From Skeletonema tropicum (lineage: Eukaryota > Bacillariophyta > Thalassiosirophyceae > Thalassiosirales > Thalassiosiraceae), in the NCBI GenBank assembly GCA_037178625.1, contig CM074132.1, positions 3,348,001-3,412,000 on the forward strand: DNA of 64,000 bases. The letters are read 5' to 3'. The notes beneath the pieces are model-generated. The model did not search any database, had not been told where the DNA came from, and saw nothing but the letters and a program-made list of their open reading frames with translations. Of the stretch, positions 20,594 to 31,409 are shown one piece after another (within the stretch, counting starts at the first letter, position 1; each line of letters opens with the position of its first letter). The position numbers were made by a program, and so were the translations under genes.

Positions 20594-23500
20594 ATGAACG
20601 TCAAGCAGAAAGAGGAGGTCCATCCAACGGTGGCTGCTATCGACGATGCTACAACGTCTCCACCAACACCCACGATGACCCTGAGTGACAGTCAAAACGA
20701 TACCTGTTCTCATAACTCGACTCGCCCACCTCATCCATTCACCACAGCCTCGCTACTCTCCAAACTTCTCTTCATATGGCCGTACTCCTTCATGGACAAG
20801 AAGAAATGGAGTGGAACGAGCGAAGTTACTGATAATGACACTAACAAGCGCTTCATTCTAGAATCGGATCTACCGGATTGCCTCGAGGCAGATTCCTCTC
20901 AAGAAAATTTTCGACAATTTCAACAGATGTGGGAGGCGGAAAAGTGTCGTGCGGCAAAGGTCATGGAACAACACATTGCAAATCAAAAGAAGAATCCGAA
21001 TCATCCACGAGCTATTCCAAGAGCAGCCTATCCAAGTTTGCATCGAGCATTCGTACGTGATTTCATGTCCACACTTTGGTTCGTCCAGCCGGCCATGTGT
21101 GCTTCCTCCACTGCACAGTTGGTACAGGCACTTGCACTCGGATACCTCCTCCAATCATTCGAGGTGGACAGTAATACTGATGGTAATGGATATTTATGGG
21201 CGGGGATTTTAGTGTTAAGTGGGTTTGTGGTGTTGATGGAACATCATCACGTCTTCTTTTATACATGGAGACGGGGGATGCAATATCGAATCTCATCGAT
21301 TGCTGCCATATATGATAAATCGTTGAGGTTGAATTCTATATCTAGTGCGGTTCAATCATCGTCATCAACTTCGAAGAAGGGATCGTCAAAGACAGATGAC
21401 AAGGCATCTGCAACGTCGGGACAGATTGTGAATATTGCCACTAACGACGTGGAAAGATTCATGCTATGTACATTATTCGCTAGCAACCTATTCTGGGCAC
21501 CACTACAATCCATGGCAATTCTAGCTTTAGGATGGTGGGTGATCGGGTGGTCATTCGCAGCAGGGTTTGGAATATTAATATTATTCTTTGTTCCTCTGCA
21601 GCTATGGCTCAGTAAAAGATTTGCCATCATGAGATCGAAAATTGCATCTATTACGGATAAACGTGTCACATTGGTCTCACAGGCTGTATCAGGAGTGCGA
21701 GTTATGAAAATGCAGGGGTGGGAAGATAACTTTGAAGGGCGGATTGCTTCCATTCGAAAGGAAGAATGTGAACAGATTGAGAAAGTGAATTCGTACAGAG
21801 CACTGAATGAAGCAATTTTCTTCGTGTCTAATGTTGCCACGTCGGTCATTATATTTCTGATTCATGTTGGCAGTGGAGGTGTACTTACTCCGAGGAATGT
21901 CTTTACCACCATGGTCTTGGTGAATGTGTCTCAAATGGAGATAACGAAGCATTTAAGTTTGGCTGTCATGGGAGTTAGTGAGTGTTGGGTATCTGTGTCG
22001 AGGATACAACGCTTTATTGAGACTCCGGAACTAGCAACGATTGAAGATGAGTTTGTGCCCGAGGCTGGTGATGAGACGGCAATTGTTGTTAGGGATGTCA
22101 CATGTCACTGGAGTAGCAACCCCGTTCTATCCCCTAATGACGACCGCAATGTTGAAGAGAGTGACTTTACAGGTCTCGTCGTTGCGCTGAATGGTGTTGA
22201 TATTGAATTTCAAATGGGACAGCTGACATGTGTAATAGGAGCGGTGGGAAGTGGAAAGTCGGCCTTCATTAGCATGCTCGCTGGGGAACTTCCACTATCA
22301 ACAGGAGTAGTGAAACGAAGGGCCGGTAGCAATATCGCGTATGCCCCCCAAGATCCGTGGATCATGGATGGAACAGTGAAAGAAAATATCTTACTTGGTC
22401 TTCCGTATGATACAGAATTTTACAATGATGTCATACATGCTTGTGGGTTGAATGTTGACTTGGCCCAGCTGCGCTACGGTGAAGAGACAATCGTTGGGGA
22501 CAGAGGTGTCCAGCTAAGTGGTGGTCAGCGTGCTAGAATCGCCTTGGCTAGGGCATTTTATCGCAACACCGACATCATTCTACTTGACGATCCTCTTTCA
22601 GCTGTAGATTCGCGAGTAGGTCGGTTGCTGTTTTACTCGGCAATTCTTGATCTAGGACTGAAAAAAGGGAAATGCGTCGTCCTGGTCACACACCAACACC
22701 AGTTCATCGCAGAATCAAGATGCGTAATCATGAGTGAAGGGAAGATAGCGTGTGTTGGAACATATCAAGATTGCGTGGATGCCTCTGGCGGTAGCCTCTC
22801 ATTTGCTATGCAAAATAATTCATCGAACGACCTTGCAAAGCTTGCTTCAGCGCCTCAAGATGGAGACGAGGAAAAGAAGGATGACGATGCTGCAGAGAGT
22901 GCAAGTGCAATGAATCATATCAAAGATGGAAAAGCAATAACAGACAGAAAAGAGAAGAATGATCACAAAGAATACAGCCAAGTTGGCGAGGTCAAGCTCG
23001 ATACATTTCTCAACTACCTAAAAGCAATGCCTGGTGGCCTTTGCACAAGCTTTTTCATGCTTATGCTGTTCATTGTAACACAAGGTTCAGTCTTGGCTTG
23101 TATTGCAGCTGTCGGAAAATGGTCAGAAGTTCCCCCCGAAAATCAAGCATCAAGTCAATTTCTGGGAATTGTTGTTGGTCTCGTGACTGCTGTAGCTTTC
23201 TTTGCGCTCGTCCGTGCTTTTATGAGCTTCCATTTGTGCATTCAGGCTTCGAAGAAGTTACATGATGACATGACCCGGTCTGTACTCAGAGCAAAGATTG
23301 AATTTTTTGATACAAATCCTCTCGGAAGAATCCTGAACCGCTTCTCAGGTGATGTAGGCAGTAATGATGATTTACTTCCGGTCACATCGTTCGATTTCCT
23401 TGTGGTTGGCTTCCTCGTTCTTGGAGCTTTGATCAGTGCTGTGTCTGTACTCCCAGTGACATTGTGCTTCGTACCGCCCCTCGTTTGGTACTTCCTTCGG

Positions 23501-24775
23501 GTGAGGAGAGTTTTCGTCACAACAAGCCGGGAGCTGAAACGTCTTGAGGGTCTTGCTCGATCTCCCATCTTCGCAATGCTGAGCGAATCCCTTGGTGGCA
23601 TTGCAACAATCAGATCAAATGGTGCAATTGACTTCTTCAAGGGTAAATTTCGTCAAGTGCACGATGGACACTCGAGAGCATTCTTTGCATTTATAGCTTG
23701 TTCGAGGTGGCTAGGCTTCAGAATGGATGCGTTGATGTTCATATTCCTCACCATCGCAAGCTTTGCTGCTGTAGTTGTTCATCAAGAAAACTGGTTTAAG
23801 ATCGATCCGGGAATTTTGGGATTAGCCGTGTCCCTGCTGATTCAGTTGAGTGGCTTGTTTCAGTGGTGTGTTCGCCAGAGCGCAGAAGTTGTCAATCAGA
23901 TGGTTGCAGTTGAGCGTGTTATCGGATTCCGTGATCTACCTTCAGAAGCTGCTCTTGTTTCAGACGGCGATGACCAAGTTGATAATTGGCCAAGCAAGGG
24001 CGAAATCGAGGTGGAGGATCTTTGCGTTAGATATCGCCGGGGATTGCCGCTATCTCTACGAGGCCTAACATTCAAAATAGACGGGGGATCCAGGGTCGGA
24101 GTGGTCGGCCGCACAGGAGGAGGCAAATCAACACTAGTCCAAAGTCTATTGCGTTTGTTGGAAGCCGAATCGGGCAAAATAATTATTGATGAGGTCGATA
24201 TTTCAAGCCTGGGATTGCATAAGCTCCGCTGCAAGGTATCTGTGATACCGCAGTCACCGATTCTCTACGGGGGGTGTTCATTGAGAGACAATTTGGATCC
24301 GTTTCATGCACACACTGATGAAGAAATTAACAGCGCTCTCTTGGATTCTCACATGCTGAATGCTGTGGCTTCGCTTTCCCATGGATTAGACACAACTGTT
24401 GCAGAGGGTGGCTTGAACTTTAGCGTTGGGCAGCGCCAACTCCTTTGCCTTGCTCGTGCCATTCTTCGGAGAAACAAGGTGTTAATACTCGACGAGCCAA
24501 CTGCCAATGTCGACTCACGTACGGATACGTTACTCCAAGAGGCTGTCTCGAAGTCCTTTGCAGATGCCACGATCATCGCCGTCGCTCACAGGTTAGATAC
24601 AGTCATTGACTATGATAAAATATTGGTCCTTGGAGATGGACGTGTGTTAGAATACGGAAGTCCGCACGAACTTATCGAGCGCAATGGTGCATTTGCAAGC
24701 ATGGTGAATGACACAGGAGATGAGATGGCGAATACTCTCAGATTGAGAGCCAGGAATCGTAGCACATACAGATGA
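20594..24775 (+). CDS. ABCC (MRP)-type ABC transporter, 1,393 aa
   Basis: A full-length half-pair transporter with TMD1-NBD1-TMD2-NBD2 and no N-terminal TMD0, so like short MRPs. The N-terminal lead-in TTASLLSKLLFIWPYSFM resembles the ABCC linker that precedes TMD1. NBD1 has P-loop GAVGSGKSAF (about residue 548), signature LSGGQRARIALARAF (about 640) and Walker B ILLDDPLSAVDS with Asp replacing the catalytic Glu, typical of ABCC. NBD2 has GRTGGGKSTL (about 1170), signature FSVGQRQ (about 1275) and complete Walker B VLILDEPTANVDS, with H-loop VAHRLD. It should export organic anions, conjugates or xenobiotics across the plasma or vacuolar membrane using ATP; the substrate is unknown. The frame is open upstream to 20513 without an ATG, so 20594 is chosen as the start. 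No intron is visible. Confidence 0.93.
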   Translation: MNVKQKEEVHPTVAAIDDATTSPPTPTMTLSDSQNDTCSHNSTRPPHPFTTASLLSKLLFIWPYSFMDKKKWSGTSEVTDNDTNKRFILESDLPDCLEADSSQENFRQFQQMWEAEKCRAAKVMEQHIANQKKNPNHPRAIPRAAYPSLHRAFVRDFMSTLWFVQPAMCASSTAQLVQALALGYLLQSFEVDSNTDGNGYLWAGILVLSGFVVLMEHHHVFFYTWRRGMQYRISSIAAIYDKSLRLNSISSAVQSSSSTSKKGSSKTDDKASATSGQIVNIATNDVERFMLCTLFASNLFWAPLQSMAILALGWWVIGWSFAAGFGILILFFVPLQLWLSKRFAIMRSKIASITDKRVTLVSQAVSGVRVMKMQGWEDNFEGRIASIRKEECEQIEKVNSYRALNEAIFFVSNVATSVIIFLIHVGSGGVLTPRNVFTTMVLVNVSQMEITKHLSLAVMGVSECWVSVSRIQRFIETPELATIEDEFVPEAGDETAIVVRDVTCHWSSNPVLSPNDDRNVEESDFTGLVVALNGVDIEFQMGQLTCVIGAVGSGKSAFISMLAGELPLSTGVVKRRAGSNIAYAPQDPWIMDGTVKENILLGLPYDTEFYNDVIHACGLNVDLAQLRYGEETIVGDRGVQLSGGQRARIALARAFYRNTDIILLDDPLSAVDSRVGRLLFYSAILDLGLKKGKCVVLVTHQHQFIAESRCVIMSEGKIACVGTYQDCVDASGGSLSFAMQNNSSNDLAKLASAPQDGDEEKKDDDAAESASAMNHIKDGKAITDRKEKNDHKEYSQVGEVKLDTFLNYLKAMPGGLCTSFFMLMLFIVTQGSVLACIAAVGKWSEVPPENQASSQFLGIVVGLVTAVAFFALVRAFMSFHLCIQASKKLHDDMTRSVLRAKIEFFDTNPLGRILNRFSGDVGSNDDLLPVTSFDFLVVGFLVLGALISAVSVLPVTLCFVPPLVWYFLRVRRVFVTTSRELKRLEGLARSPIFAMLSESLGGIATIRSNGAIDFFKGKFRQVHDGHSRAFFAFIACSRWLGFRMDALMFIFLTIASFAAVVVHQENWFKIDPGILGLAVSLLIQLSGLFQWCVRQSAEVVNQMVAVERVIGFRDLPSEAALVSDGDDQVDNWPSKGEIEVEDLCVRYRRGLPLSLRGLTFKIDGGSRVGVVGRTGGGKSTLVQSLLRLLEAESGKIIIDEVDISSLGLHKLRCKVSVIPQSPILYGGCSLRDNLDPFHAHTDEEINSALLDSHMLNAVASLSHGLDTTVAEGGLNFSVGQRQLLCLARAILRRNKVLILDEPTANVDSRTDTLLQEAVSKSFADATIIAVAHRLDTVIDYDKILVLGDGRVLEYGSPHELIERNGAFASMVNDTGDEMANTLRLRARNRSTYR

Positions 24776-24962
24776 CAACCTCCTAACTTTTGGCCTTGTA
24801 AGCGCTTGAGATGTCTACAGGTAGCAATAATGCAACATAAAATTTTTTGAAGTGATAATGTATTACTATGTAAGTACATCCACCAATTTCTCGATTGTAG
24901 GTATCTCCACATGCGACCAGTGAGCGCATAAGAAGTACAGTTGTCTTCTTGCTATCCCCAAA

Positions 24963-25532
24963 CTACCGCGCAAAAAAATTGCTCCCTGCAAAAAATTGTT
25001 CCAGCGCGCTCTCACGCACAAAAGTAGCTTACAACCATGTCAGCACACCCCCTCCACCATGGCCAATAATACACATTCGACAAAAAAGGCGATTGGGAAT
25101 GCCAAACTAAACATTATCCGAATATAATTATTCCTTGGATGACCCATCTATATCTAGTCCTCATTGAGTTATCTTCAATTGTTCCTGGGTGATTTTCAAC
25201 ATTTTTACTAGTTAAAATCACTAGGTAAAATCGCCTAAACAACCCATCTGACCCATGCTAATTAACCACTTCAGGACGAATACAGCAGTTACAATGTTGA
25301 CCAGTGGCTCCATCGACAGCCAATAATGTGTGCTATCACATAGCACCTGGTTATTCTAGTGCACAAGTATACCAAGAAACTTACCAGGCTACGGAGTGGA
25401 TATGTCGACATGGTTGCTAGGAATTTTGTGCGAGTTCGAGTTGGAACTCGTGACTAAAGTGCTTGCTAATCACTTTTTTTACTAGCGAACTCGGGACCTA
25501 AATGCTCCTGGAGCAATTTTTTTGCGCGGTAG
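24963..25532. mobile_element. 570-bp MITE downstream of the ABC transporter
   Basis: The ends are perfect inverted repeats: CTACCGCGCAAAAAAATTG at 24963 and the complement, ending GCGCGGTAG, at 25532 (23 bp: CTACCGCGC, seven A, TTGCTCC). A CAAA duplication flanks it (24959-24962 and 25533-25536). No coding capacity. Inverted subterminal phrases (ACTAGTTAAAATCACTAGG) also occur inside. It separates the 3' end of the transporter from a partial duplicate of that same 3' end. Confidence 0.8.
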
Positions 25533-25663
25533 CAAACAGATCTTCTGTCTGCGGACTACATCTGCATAATATTATCAAGTGATAATATGTACTGCGAAGA
25601 GGGTTCTTCAATGTGCTTTCTGATGAGATGTAGTTAAAGACAAATTGTTGACGAAACGGCAGG

Positions 25664-25825
25664 CTACAGGTTAGAAACTGTCATTGAATATGATAAAATA
25701 TTGGTCCTCGGAGATGGACGGAATACGGATGTCTTCAGCCAGTTTTTGAATGTATTTACTCCACCAATTTCTCGAGTGTAAGTAGAGTGTAGGTATCTCC
25801 CCATGCAACCTGAGCGCGTACTTTT
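25664..25825 (+). pseudogene. Duplicated 3' tail of the ABC transporter
   Basis: 25668-25735 repeats 24590-24662 (sharing ATGATAAAATATTGGTCCT and GGAGATGGACG), and 25760-25825 repeats the 3' UTR at 24877-24935 (CCACCAATTTCTCGA, GTAGGTATCTCC). The copy has internal deletions and starts only at the H-loop region of NBD2, so it is a non-functional tandem fragment. Confidence 0.75.
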
Positions 25826-26250
25826 CTTTTGCTAAATACTTATTAACACCAAACATTGAGTTATCTCTAGTGTGTTTACTCTATATATATAGATAGAGTG
25901 AAGAGGATAAGTACAAATTCAGTGTTGAAACGGGAAGTTTTGAGACAGCAGTTTTCCGGCATCCGGTACTTAGAAGAAAGAATTGTAGGTAATGACCTTT
26001 TCGGAAGTAGGCATGACCTTTTCGACAAAAAGAGGGCTGTTGTAAACTGATGTATCACGGGAACGAAGGATTGAGTTTGTGTGTTTGAAGCTTGTAGGGA
26101 AGGTATAATCAAGAGGGCAATTCCATAAGAAAAGTTCGGTAGCCCTTTCAACATTACCAAGGCCTTTCACGCACTACCTACATGGTTTTTATATCAACAT
26201 ACTTAACAACAGTTTGCCGCTTGCAAAGATTGCAAAAGTGTGATGAAAAG

Positions 26251-28836
26251 ATGGCGCAACCCGACGCATCAATCCCCCTCCCACAACCTGTTAGCATCCT
26301 TCGCCGCTCAACATCCGCAGGTGGTGGTGCAGTCAAAAAGAAGAAAAATAATAGCCCCGGCGCGGCGTTATTCGGTCAATCGGCCCACACGTTCGATGAT
26401 GACTATGATGCACCACCTAGAAGGCCGAGCGATGACAGCTTCGGCGACGTGAACAATAAACGCCGTGGCCGTGGTGACTCGCTTGATAGCGGCAGCAGCA
26501 ACTTTACACCCATTACAGACCCTAATGAACTTGCCGATCGTATCCTTAATTATCAGCGCTCGTATGCTTCTTCGTTATCAAATGCGGCTGATAATTTTAT
26601 GAATCAGATGGATGGAAAAAATTCCCCTGCGCCCATGAGAGGGGGGCAGGGGCAACGACATCGACCTCCCCCCCCTCCGCCGAGATCAAACTCTTCGGGG
26701 AAGAAACGTAATAAAGGGGTGAACTCATCTGCAAAGGATGTCGACCATCCAAAATATTGTGATGAAGCCGACGAAGATTATGAGTATGTGCGCAGAATGG
26801 AGAGAATTAACCTCGATCAACAAGATGACTCTCCTCAATTGAGTGTCTCTTCTCAAGTTAGTGCCTCGGAACTATTGAGAAGAACAAAAATGAATGAGTT
26901 TGCTCGCTCATCTCCTCCTCCGCCACCAAAATTGCCATTTGCTGCGAAGGCTGGGAACGATGAGCTCAATAGGAATCTTAGTGAATCTTCCGTGAGTGTC
27001 AACAGCAACAAATTCAATTCATCCTCCACTACTGTTACCAGTGGCAAAGAGTCATTTGTCCCACGTCCAGTCAGGGTCAGCCAATTCGAAGACAGCAGTG
27101 ACGCAGGCACGCCACCAACAAAACCAAAAATGACCATGGCCAGCAGTCTATCGACTTTGTCACATGCACCCAAAAACTTGGAGACATCACAGCCAATAGT
27201 ATCTTCTACTCCTCAAAATTGTGATAAACGTGGGCGGTGTAAATACCACCCGCAATACAAATTGTACAAAAAGAAGTTGCTGGGGGGGTATGAGTTCATT
27301 AGCACCTGTCCTATGTGTGATGCAAAGTTAGAGGCGAAGAATAATCGAACGGGATCGGGGGATAATAATCCTTCTAAAACGATTGCTGGTCGCAATAATA
27401 GGAGTCGCAGCAAAGAGAGGGGGAGAAGGAAAAGCGCAGATCAGGTGCCAATCGAATCGAACCTTCTTGATGAGGGTGATGATTTTAATGCCTTGAAATC
27501 AAGGAGTCCTGGTCGAACAAGAAGGAGACGATCAAAATCGGCCGATAGAGCAGAAAGAAGACAGCGACAACCAAGGGCGCGCAGAGTCGACAATGATATG
27601 CACGACAGCATCAACAGCAACAGTTTCGGGAAGAGTTTTACCAATACTCTCGAAGGTATCCGTGACAAGCATCCGCCGCCACTGCCACCAATGAGACAAA
27701 ATCGATCGCATAGTCGTGAGGGGAGGCGATTGTCAGATCGGAGTACGGATGTCGAAAAGAGTTGTGAAAAAAATGGTCTGCGCGCAACCGACAAGGGTAA
27801 GCGAGGAGGTAGCAGAGACAAAAAGTCTTCATCTTCATCGTACGATGGAACAGAAGTCCGAAAGAAGAAACACCTGGGCAATAACCGATTTGTGCACGAA
27901 GGCAGTGAGTTGAATTTTGACAAGAAAACTGGACGATGTAAGAAGCACCCTTCTGTTCTTTTGGCAAAGAAGTCAAAGTTTCGATCTGGAAGCTGGGAGG
28001 TTATCAAGCAGAATGGATGCCCTTTATGTGCCAAAGCGGGGGGCGCACCTGTCCGCGACCGTGATGAGATTGGGCAAGATATTGACGAAGATACAAAGAG
28101 GAAGATGGATATGCTGTTGAGGGGCGGCCAAGATACTAGTGGAGACACCTCCCCTCAATGGTCGAAGAGTGTCGAAACAAGAAGTTGCAGCGCTTCAGCA
28201 CCAAATCAAAGCATTATTGACAAGATTCCTGCAGAAGGAATACGAGGTAATAAAGTATCGAGAATGCTTTACACTACTCCAATGGGAGAGACTGGCTGGT
28301 ATACAGGCGAAGTTGACTTTGATCGAAATCCTCACGGTCAAGGCCGAATGAGGTACAAAACAGGCCATTCGTATGAGGGGCAGTGGATCCATGGATATGG
28401 GGAAGTCCATTTGGAAAACTTGAACAGAATGAAGTCCGGATTTGGCACGAACAAGGCTGCATGGAATCAAAGTGAGATGGCTCCTTCTGTCCGGAAAGCT
28501 GCTACTGATGCTTCAAAATCAGTGACATCGCGATCTGCAGTGCACCAGTATCAGCAACAATCGTCTAATCAGGGCTATTCATCGGCTCAAATGCAACATG
28601 TGCAGCAACAACAACATGTGCAGCAACAACAACAATTCGCACAAATGCAGCAGCAAAAACAGATGCAGCTGCAACAGCAACAACAGATGCAGCTGCAACA
28701 GCAACAGGCGCAAATGCAGCACGTTTGGGCAAACATGTCTCCTCAAGAGAGACAGATGGCAATGAGTCAGTGGTACGCAAGTACTGGAATGCCCGGTCAG
28801 CCTGGTTATCAGATGCAGGGTTATCCACCCATGTAA
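26251..28836 (+). CDS. MORN-repeat protein with paired zinc-knuckle-like modules, paralogue 1 (intact), 861 aa
   Basis: The first of three tandem relatives. The order is: Ser/Arg-rich start with a PQPVSILRRSTS motif; proline-rich, disordered middle; module A, GRCKYHPQYKLYKKK ... STCPMC (about residues 327-353); Arg/Ser-rich basic region; module B, GRCKKHPSVLLAKK ... GCPLC (about 560-590); then MORN repeats WYTGEVDFDRNPHGQGRMRY plus HSYEGQWIHGYG (about 680-715); and a Gln-rich C-terminus (about 780-825). MORN repeats bind membrane lipids or partners; the C/H modules look zinc-binding but are not a named family to me. An in-frame ATG also exists at 26182, but the paralogues begin close to 26251, so that start is preferred. 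Confidence 0.8.
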   Translation: MAQPDASIPLPQPVSILRRSTSAGGGAVKKKKNNSPGAALFGQSAHTFDDDYDAPPRRPSDDSFGDVNNKRRGRGDSLDSGSSNFTPITDPNELADRILNYQRSYASSLSNAADNFMNQMDGKNSPAPMRGGQGQRHRPPPPPPRSNSSGKKRNKGVNSSAKDVDHPKYCDEADEDYEYVRRMERINLDQQDDSPQLSVSSQVSASELLRRTKMNEFARSSPPPPPKLPFAAKAGNDELNRNLSESSVSVNSNKFNSSSTTVTSGKESFVPRPVRVSQFEDSSDAGTPPTKPKMTMASSLSTLSHAPKNLETSQPIVSSTPQNCDKRGRCKYHPQYKLYKKKLLGGYEFISTCPMCDAKLEAKNNRTGSGDNNPSKTIAGRNNRSRSKERGRRKSADQVPIESNLLDEGDDFNALKSRSPGRTRRRRSKSADRAERRQRQPRARRVDNDMHDSINSNSFGKSFTNTLEGIRDKHPPPLPPMRQNRSHSREGRRLSDRSTDVEKSCEKNGLRATDKGKRGGSRDKKSSSSSYDGTEVRKKKHLGNNRFVHEGSELNFDKKTGRCKKHPSVLLAKKSKFRSGSWEVIKQNGCPLCAKAGGAPVRDRDEIGQDIDEDTKRKMDMLLRGGQDTSGDTSPQWSKSVETRSCSASAPNQSIIDKIPAEGIRGNKVSRMLYTTPMGETGWYTGEVDFDRNPHGQGRMRYKTGHSYEGQWIHGYGEVHLENLNRMKSGFGTNKAAWNQSEMAPSVRKAATDASKSVTSRSAVHQYQQQSSNQGYSSAQMQHVQQQQHVQQQQQFAQMQQQKQMQLQQQQQMQLQQQQAQMQHVWANMSPQERQMAMSQWYASTGMPGQPGYQMQGYPPM

Positions 28837-29744
28837 GATGAGACAAAATCTTAGTGAGGAACCAGTTATTGTAATGACTTCTTTTCTCAACGGGCAACTA
28901 AAGTATTCAACCTAACGTGCCAGAAGTGTATCTCCGCCTCTGTGAGGGTGTGATTAAGGGTCTACATCTACGTGCATGTGAGTTGGGTGCGATCTGGGAA
29001 ATAGCTATCGCAGCACGTGTTCGTTATCATTTTTCTTAGCATAGAGATATGTCGCCATATCTACATGTGAGCTGTATGACGCAGTCTCTCGAAGCGAGTA
29101 TCTACTCATCCTCTCACTCGCGACACGTGACACACTTTCCACTGCCCAGAGTCAGTACTTATTAATGCACATAACAGAAATGTTGATGTTAAATTTGGAT
29201 GGTGGGCTTATTCATAATTCATCTCTATCGTTCAAGATGTCTATCGCTATCCTCAACAAAAACACATACGTAAGTATTGGGACAATAACAATACCAGATT
29301 GCACCCACATGCTTCTCTCGTCCTCAAAACAATGTCAATGTCTCAGCTGTGCTCGAAAGCAATGATGTCTCTCTTTCATTCTAGCTCTCTAGAGAGACTA
29401 GAGAAAGAGGTTAGGTAATATGTATGGCTAATCTAGCATGTTTGTTCTCAGCGAGTACCATACTACTTGACCTCTGAAAATGGTCAACATTGTGTTGCAA
29501 AGCTGAGAGTGAGAGGAGATCAAATCCGTAGAGATCTAAGCAGGTTTTCGATCATAGTGGAGTGAAAATGTAAGAAGGTAACGCTCGCTCCCGATAAGGT
29601 ATTACATAGAAGTTATGCCGGAAATGTGACAAAAATCACATTATGGCTTATGGCCGGTATGAAGTATGGAAGTCTCTCAAAGCTAGAGATTTGTTAGTTG
29701 GCGATTTAGGTGGCCAAATACTCTGTCACATTGTCTACGCTCTC
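28837..29744. other. Intergenic stretch after MORN paralogue 1
   Basis: No gene seen. It contains short duplicated CTCTAGAGAGACTAGAGA-type palindromic sequence near 29382-29405. Confidence 0.3.
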
Positions 29745-30014
29745 TACAGTCGTCGTACACATAGATTGACACCCAGTGCGCTGACACAGCCTGTCAATCT
29801 ATGTGTACTGTCAATTTAAAGGTATTACAGCTATGTAGGGCACTTACGTACGTAATCTAAGGTACCACCAATTTAGTTAGTCTTTCTTCTAGTCGTCTCT
29901 CAGGAGAAGCGGGGAAACCAGCTATACGAGAAGGTAGTGTCCAGCTCTGCTGGGTCAATGTATGTGTACTGTCAATTTATACGTGTGTCAATGCATGTGT
30001 ACGACGACTGTACA
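29745..30014. repeat. Foldback repeat, outer arms 29745-29772 / 29987-30014
   Basis: CAGTCGTCGTACACATAGATTG near the left is mirrored by CAATGCATGTGTACGACGACTG at the right end. A second hairpin inside pairs CACATAGATTGACA (about 29758) with TGTCAATCTATGTG (about 29790). Non-coding, MITE-like. Confidence 0.6.
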
Positions 30015-30061
30015 TACTTATCTAGAGCCAAACTTGCTAGCGATACATTAGGCGGGTAAGT

Positions 30062-30925
30062 TGAGGCCACACTACAGGTCTCGCTTCAACAGAAACATTC
30101 GACGGTTGGTTGGATAAGTAGTAGAAGTGATTGTAGTGAACAAGGGATGTCAAATGAGTGCATTTGATGGTATTTTGTGGTACTAGTATGTACTATTATG
30201 GTACTTTAGGGTATGTAGGGGAATGTTTTCTGTTAAAGCTCTAGCTTCTCGACCGTCAAAACGGGTCCTCTGACTTGACCAAAAATGTTGCCCGCGTGTC
30301 GAAATCCTCACTAGCTTTCCACGCGATGACAGGAGATCCGCCGCTCCATGGCAAATGACGACAACCATGATGAACATTGCCGCTGCCGAAATAGAGCAAG
30401 TTAAACATCGACCTATCGACCGATCGGTGGCTGATCGTTACTATGGATTATTATGTAAGTGTTGAAGCCCTCGCCGCTGCCAAATCCATCGAGGAGAGGC
30501 AGAATGGCGACAGATTATAACGGCGCTGTTCGGCGCTCGCCGGTCGCCGAACAGGGGTTATTGAACACCTTAATGGCCGTTTCTTCTGCATCCAAGCACG
30601 ATTACATGATCATAGTATTCCATAGTAACGTTCAGCCATCGATCGGCCGGTAGGTCGATGATTAAGTTGGTCTATTTCGGCAGCGGCGAGATTACCGTAG
30701 CGGCCGCCGTGTTATTTATTTGTCGTCTCAGAGGACCCGTTTTGACGGTCGAGACCTTAGAGGTTAACTCGAAGTCTCAAGTCTCAGCACCCTACATACA
30801 CTAAAGTACATAATCATAGATACCACCTACACAAAATCACTTGTTTCGCCCCCTCCCATCATCCCAAACGATCCTCCCTGGTGCTGAGCAGAGTTAGCCG
30901 AGACCTGTAGTGTGGTTGAGGCTGT
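30062..30925. mobile_element. About 860-bp foldback element
   Basis: The outer arms are GAGGCCACACTACAGGTCTCG (30062 on) and the inverted CGAGACCTGTAGTGTGG (about 30899-30915). Inner arms start GTACTTTAG at 30201 and end CTAAAGTAC at 30809. Further in, CGACCGTCAAAACGGGTCC (about 30250) pairs with GGACCCGTTTTGACGGTCG (about 30735), and TCGACCTATCGACCGATCGG with its complement near 30640. The two halves mirror one another over most of their length with indels. No protein-coding capacity. Confidence 0.65.
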
Positions 30926-31039
30926 CGGAGTAACTTTTTTTGCCAGAAAAGTGACAACTGTCTTCGTAGGTAGGAACTATCATGATAATATTATTTTGAG
31001 CCGCCCGTAGCATCACGTCAAAAGCACAAGACCATCACC

Positions 31040-31409
31040 ATGGTCAAAGCAGCATCGTCGACGAATAGCAATGAGAAGGAGGAACAAGCAGCCGCCTGTT
31101 AGAGCGCGGCGGCCCGCCGCATCTTAGCAACAATCCAAGTTCAAAAAGACATCGCCGCCGGTTGGTGTTGTGGCGGCGGGCAGCGGCGGCGGCAGCAGCT
31201 TCGGTGTGGACGAAGGCACCGTCGATTTCGATGCAGGCGAGTTGAAATTCACTGTCTACAATAAATCAACAATGAAAGAAAAAGGGAAGCATCAAGCTTC
31301 CTAATCCTAATTTATGGATTTCATAACAGTCTTCCATGGAAAAAGATGGTGAGTGCGTGTTTGAGTTCAAGGCTCTCAAATTCAAATGGATGCTCGAGCA
31401 AGGAATGTG
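31040..31409 (+). pseudogene. Decayed gene relic, identity unknown
   Basis: Coding-like fragments follow each other in different frames: MVKAASSTNSNEKEEQAAAC then a stop (31040-31102); GGSSFGVDEGTVDFDAGELK to a stop (about 31187-31303); and MEKDGECVFEFKALKFKWML to a stop (about 31336-31409). The style (Ala/Ser/Gly-rich start, then ordered beta-like peptide) suggests one former small gene with frame-shifts. No family recognised. Confidence 0.35.
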
